This document shows, piece after piece, positions 61,896-64,000 of a stretch of DNA of 64,000 bases; within the stretch, counting starts at the first letter, position 1; each line of letters starts with the position of its first letter. Both the position numbers and the translations under genes were made by a program. Location: the NCBI RefSeq assembly GCF_002803985.1, contig NZ_CP024963.1:806001-870000 (forward strand), read 5' to 3'. The DNA is from Williamsoniiplasma luminosum. GTDB taxonomy: Bacteria > Bacillota_I > Bacilli_A > Mycoplasmatales > Mycoplasmataceae. The notes beneath the pieces were generated by a model, which was not told where the DNA came from, did not search any database, and worked only from the letters and a program-made list of their open reading frames with translations.

Positions 61896-63554
61896 TTACA
61901 TTTTTGTCATAACTTCAATTCCGATTAAATCAAAAGTATTTTTAAAAACTTGTAAAATACTTTGGATGAATCCTAATCTATATTGAGTTAGTTCCATTTC
62001 TTCTTCATTAATAATTTTAGTATCTGAATAGTATGAATGGAATTGTTTTGAAATTAATTGAATATATTCGCAAATTAAATGTGGAGTTTTATTTTTTGAA
62101 GCAATTCGCACGATGTCTGAAAAATTATCCAAAGTGATCAATAATTGAATCTCTTTTTCATGATTTAACAATGTGGTTTTTTCAAATTTTGGTTGGATGT
62201 TTTTTTCTTTTGCTTGATTTAGAATTGAATTACATCTCGCTGTTGCATATTGGGCATAATAAACTGGGTTTGAACTAGTTTTTTGTTGAATTAATCCAAT
62301 GTCTAATTCCATATGTGATGAACTAGATTTTGAAGCTAACATATATCTTAAAGCGTCTTTTCCAACCAATTCAATTAAATCAACCATTCAAATGGCTGTC
62401 CCTTTACGTTTAGACATTTTAAATTCTTGTCCGTCTTTAACAAGACGAACCATTTGACACATTTCAATATCTAAAATGTCTGGACGTGCTCCAAGTAAAG
62501 CTAAACCAGCACGCATACGAGCGATGTAACCGTGGTGATCTCCACCTCAAACATTCACTAATTTATCAGCTTTTGTTCTTTCAATACGGATACGATGTGT
62601 TGCTAAATCAGGCAGAATGTAAGTAAATGTTCCATCAGATTTGACTAAAACACGATCTTTGTCATCCCCAAAATCAGTTGTTCTTAATCAAAGCGCTCCA
62701 TCTTTTTCATATGTTGCATTTTTTTCTTTATATAATTCAAGAGTTTTTTCAAGTTCATGTTTATCATACATTTCTTGTTCACTTGAATAATGTTCGATTT
62801 CAACATCAAAATCTTTTAATTGTTGTTTGATAATATCCATGAAAAAGGCAACAGATTTGTATCGAAAAATATCATGTGCTTCTTGATCTAAAATTTGAGT
62901 ATCTGTGAATTTAATATCTTTAAATTTATCCCCATATTCAGCCACAAACATTGTTGCAACTTCATCATATGCTTCACCCTTATAAGCAACACTTGGTAAT
63001 TCTGCTTTGACACCAATCATATTTAAATAATAAACAAAAACAGTGACAGCTAAAACGTTGATTTGATTTCCGGCATCATTTGTATAATATTCAGTTTGAA
63101 CATTAAAACCATCTTTTTCTCAAACGCGCTTTAAAGTATCTCCAGTCACAGCATTTCTTGCATGACCAAGATGTAATCAACCAGTTGGATTGGCAGAAAC
63201 TAACTCTAAATTAATGATGTAATTCTTTTGTTCATTTTGTCCATAATTATCTTTTTGGTTCATAATGTTCAAAATAATTGTTGATAATAAATCAGTTTTC
63301 ACTTCCACATTAATAAATCCAATTCCAGCAATTTTAACTGATGAATAATAATCTTTTTGACTTAATTTGTCTCCAATTATTGTTGCTAAATCTTTCGGAT
63401 TTTTGCCCATTTTTTTTGCAAGCATTAAAGCAATAGTTGTTGAAAAATGTCCATTTTCTTTCCCTTTGTTGATCTCGACAATGGGTTCGAGATCAACTTG
63501 CATTTCTTTTAGAATTTCGACTAAATCACTTCTAAAAATATCGATAACTTTCAT
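61896..63554 (-). CDS. argS: Arginyl-tRNA synthetase
   Basis: 552 residues, class I. An N-terminal Add1-like domain, then the HIGH motif as [14 protein letters not shown] near 128. The long catalytic core is followed by [18 protein letters not shown] near 378, then anticodon-binding helices ending [12 protein letters not shown]. It charges the tRNA-Arg(UCU) gene product in this window. Several Trp are TGA. RBS AAGGAG. Confidence 0.97.
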
Positions 63555-63601
63555 AATTCACTCCTTTTAAACATATAAATATTTTAACTCATATTATAAA
63601 G

Positions 63602-63627
63602 AAAAAACATTGTTCTACAATGTTTTC
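63602..63627. terminator. Terminator of frr
   Basis: AAAACATTGT-TCT-ACAATGTTTT with T-run on the minus strand, ~10 bp after the frr stop. Confidence 0.85.
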
Positions 63628-63636
63628 TTGGGTTTA

Positions 63637-64000
63637 TTAAATTGTTAACAAGTCTTTTTCTTTGGCTTTAGTTAAATCATCCAATTCTTTGATGTATTTA
63701 TCAGTTAAATGTTGAATGTCTTTTTCAACTCCTTTAATCACATCTTCAGAAACTTCTTTATCTTTTTTGACAAGATCAATTCCATCTCTTCGGGCATTTC
63801 TAATTCGAACTTTGTAGTGTTCCAATTCCTTAGTCACTTTTTTAACTAATTCTTTACGTAAATCTTCTGTTAGGGTTGGGATTTTAATTCTCACAACTTC
63901 AGCATCTGAAACTGGATTTAATCCTAAATCAGCCTTATGAATTCCACCAACAATTTCAGAAACCATGTTGCGATCGTATGGTTTAACCACAATCAAATGG
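63637..64000 (-). CDS. frr: Ribosome recycling factor, C-terminal part (5' end off the window)
   Basis: About 121 residues visible, the last two thirds. [39 protein letters not shown] then [20 protein letters not shown], and [17 protein letters not shown] are standard RRF segments. It ends AKEKDLLTI. It splits post-termination ribosomes with EF-G. A TTG near 63996 should not be taken as the start, since the frame continues beyond 64000. Confidence 0.96.
   Translation of the reverse strand, partial: HLIVVKPYDRNMVSEIVGGIHKADLGLNPVSDAEVVRIKIPTLTEDLRKELVKKVTKELEHYKVRIRNARRDGIDLVKKDKEVSEDVIKGVEKDIQHLTDKYIKELDDLTKAKEKDLLTI

Noticed and set aside
1-64000. Interpretation of split frames as many pseudogenes under the standard code
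   Set aside because: The breaks are TGA at conserved Trp positions in ppa, recU, argS, guaA and others. Only the TAA at 50603 is a true interruption.
1-64000. Prophage or integrated plasmid
   Set aside because: No integrase, capsid, replication or transposase gene was seen anywhere in the window.

Overview
The window comes from an AT-rich mollicute that reads UGA as tryptophan: nearly every long gene is open only if in-frame TGA is translated. Gene content (recU, gpsB/DivIVA, DhaKLM, DUF285 surface lipoprotein, two deoxynucleoside kinases, a guanine-type riboswitch on guaAB) suggests the Spiroplasma/Mesoplasma/Entomoplasma/Williamsoniiplasma group. I could not fix the species by reading alone. 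Almost everything is on the minus strand. The plus-strand exceptions are hpt, a P-loop protein, recU, ppa and a duplicated ABC cassette.

Layout. 1-4.2 kb: 5' part of clpB with a CIRCE-like operator, then a 1072-residue modular surface lipoprotein. 4.4-7.3 kb: guanine riboswitch, guaA, guaB (IMP dehydrogenase without its CBS module). 7.4-9.7 kb: accessory Fic protein, a long palindrome and two membrane proteins. 9.7-20.8 kb: nadE, obg, amino-acid permease, a small four-cysteine protein, a DUF3196-like protein, tRNA-Arg(UCU), trmFO, a two-gene ABC exporter, dprA and an SSB-like gene. 20.8-26.4 kb: rnhB, rbgA, three small paralogous lipoproteins, the rpsP-rimM-trmD-rplS operon, rlmH.

26.4-43.9 kb: hpt(+), a HEPN-like protein, an isolated 46-bp palindrome, a P-loop protein(+), ffh, rny, recA, cinA, RNase P RNA, gpsB, recU(+), the operon orf-cmk-der-gpsA-hup, two ECF S-component-like membrane proteins (one starting with GTG), ppa(+), a YugP-like relic, yebC and a TIGR02206-like membrane protein. 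44-49.4 kb: a dihydroxyacetone phosphorylation locus (AEC-family carrier, two DhaK paralogues, DhaL, DhaM) beside a threonine dehydrogenase-like reductase.

49.5-56.7 kb is the most unusual part. Two deoxynucleoside kinase paralogues (minus) flank two tandem ABC cassettes (plus). Each cassette has an ATPase followed by a permease with a large non-membrane insert. The ATPase of cassette 1 is broken by one in-frame TAA where cassette 2 has CAA, and a truncated secreted-protein remnant runs into the ATPase start of cassette 2. 56.8-64 kb: rluB, scpB, scpA, a second RX4H protein, two membrane proteins, argS and the 3' part of frr.

Together the window is mostly information processing (ribosome assembly, tRNA modification, SRP, RNA decay, recombination, chromosome condensation) and nucleotide salvage. 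Accessory surface, transport and RNase/AMPylase-like genes sit in the gaps, and several of them carry signs of duplication or decay.
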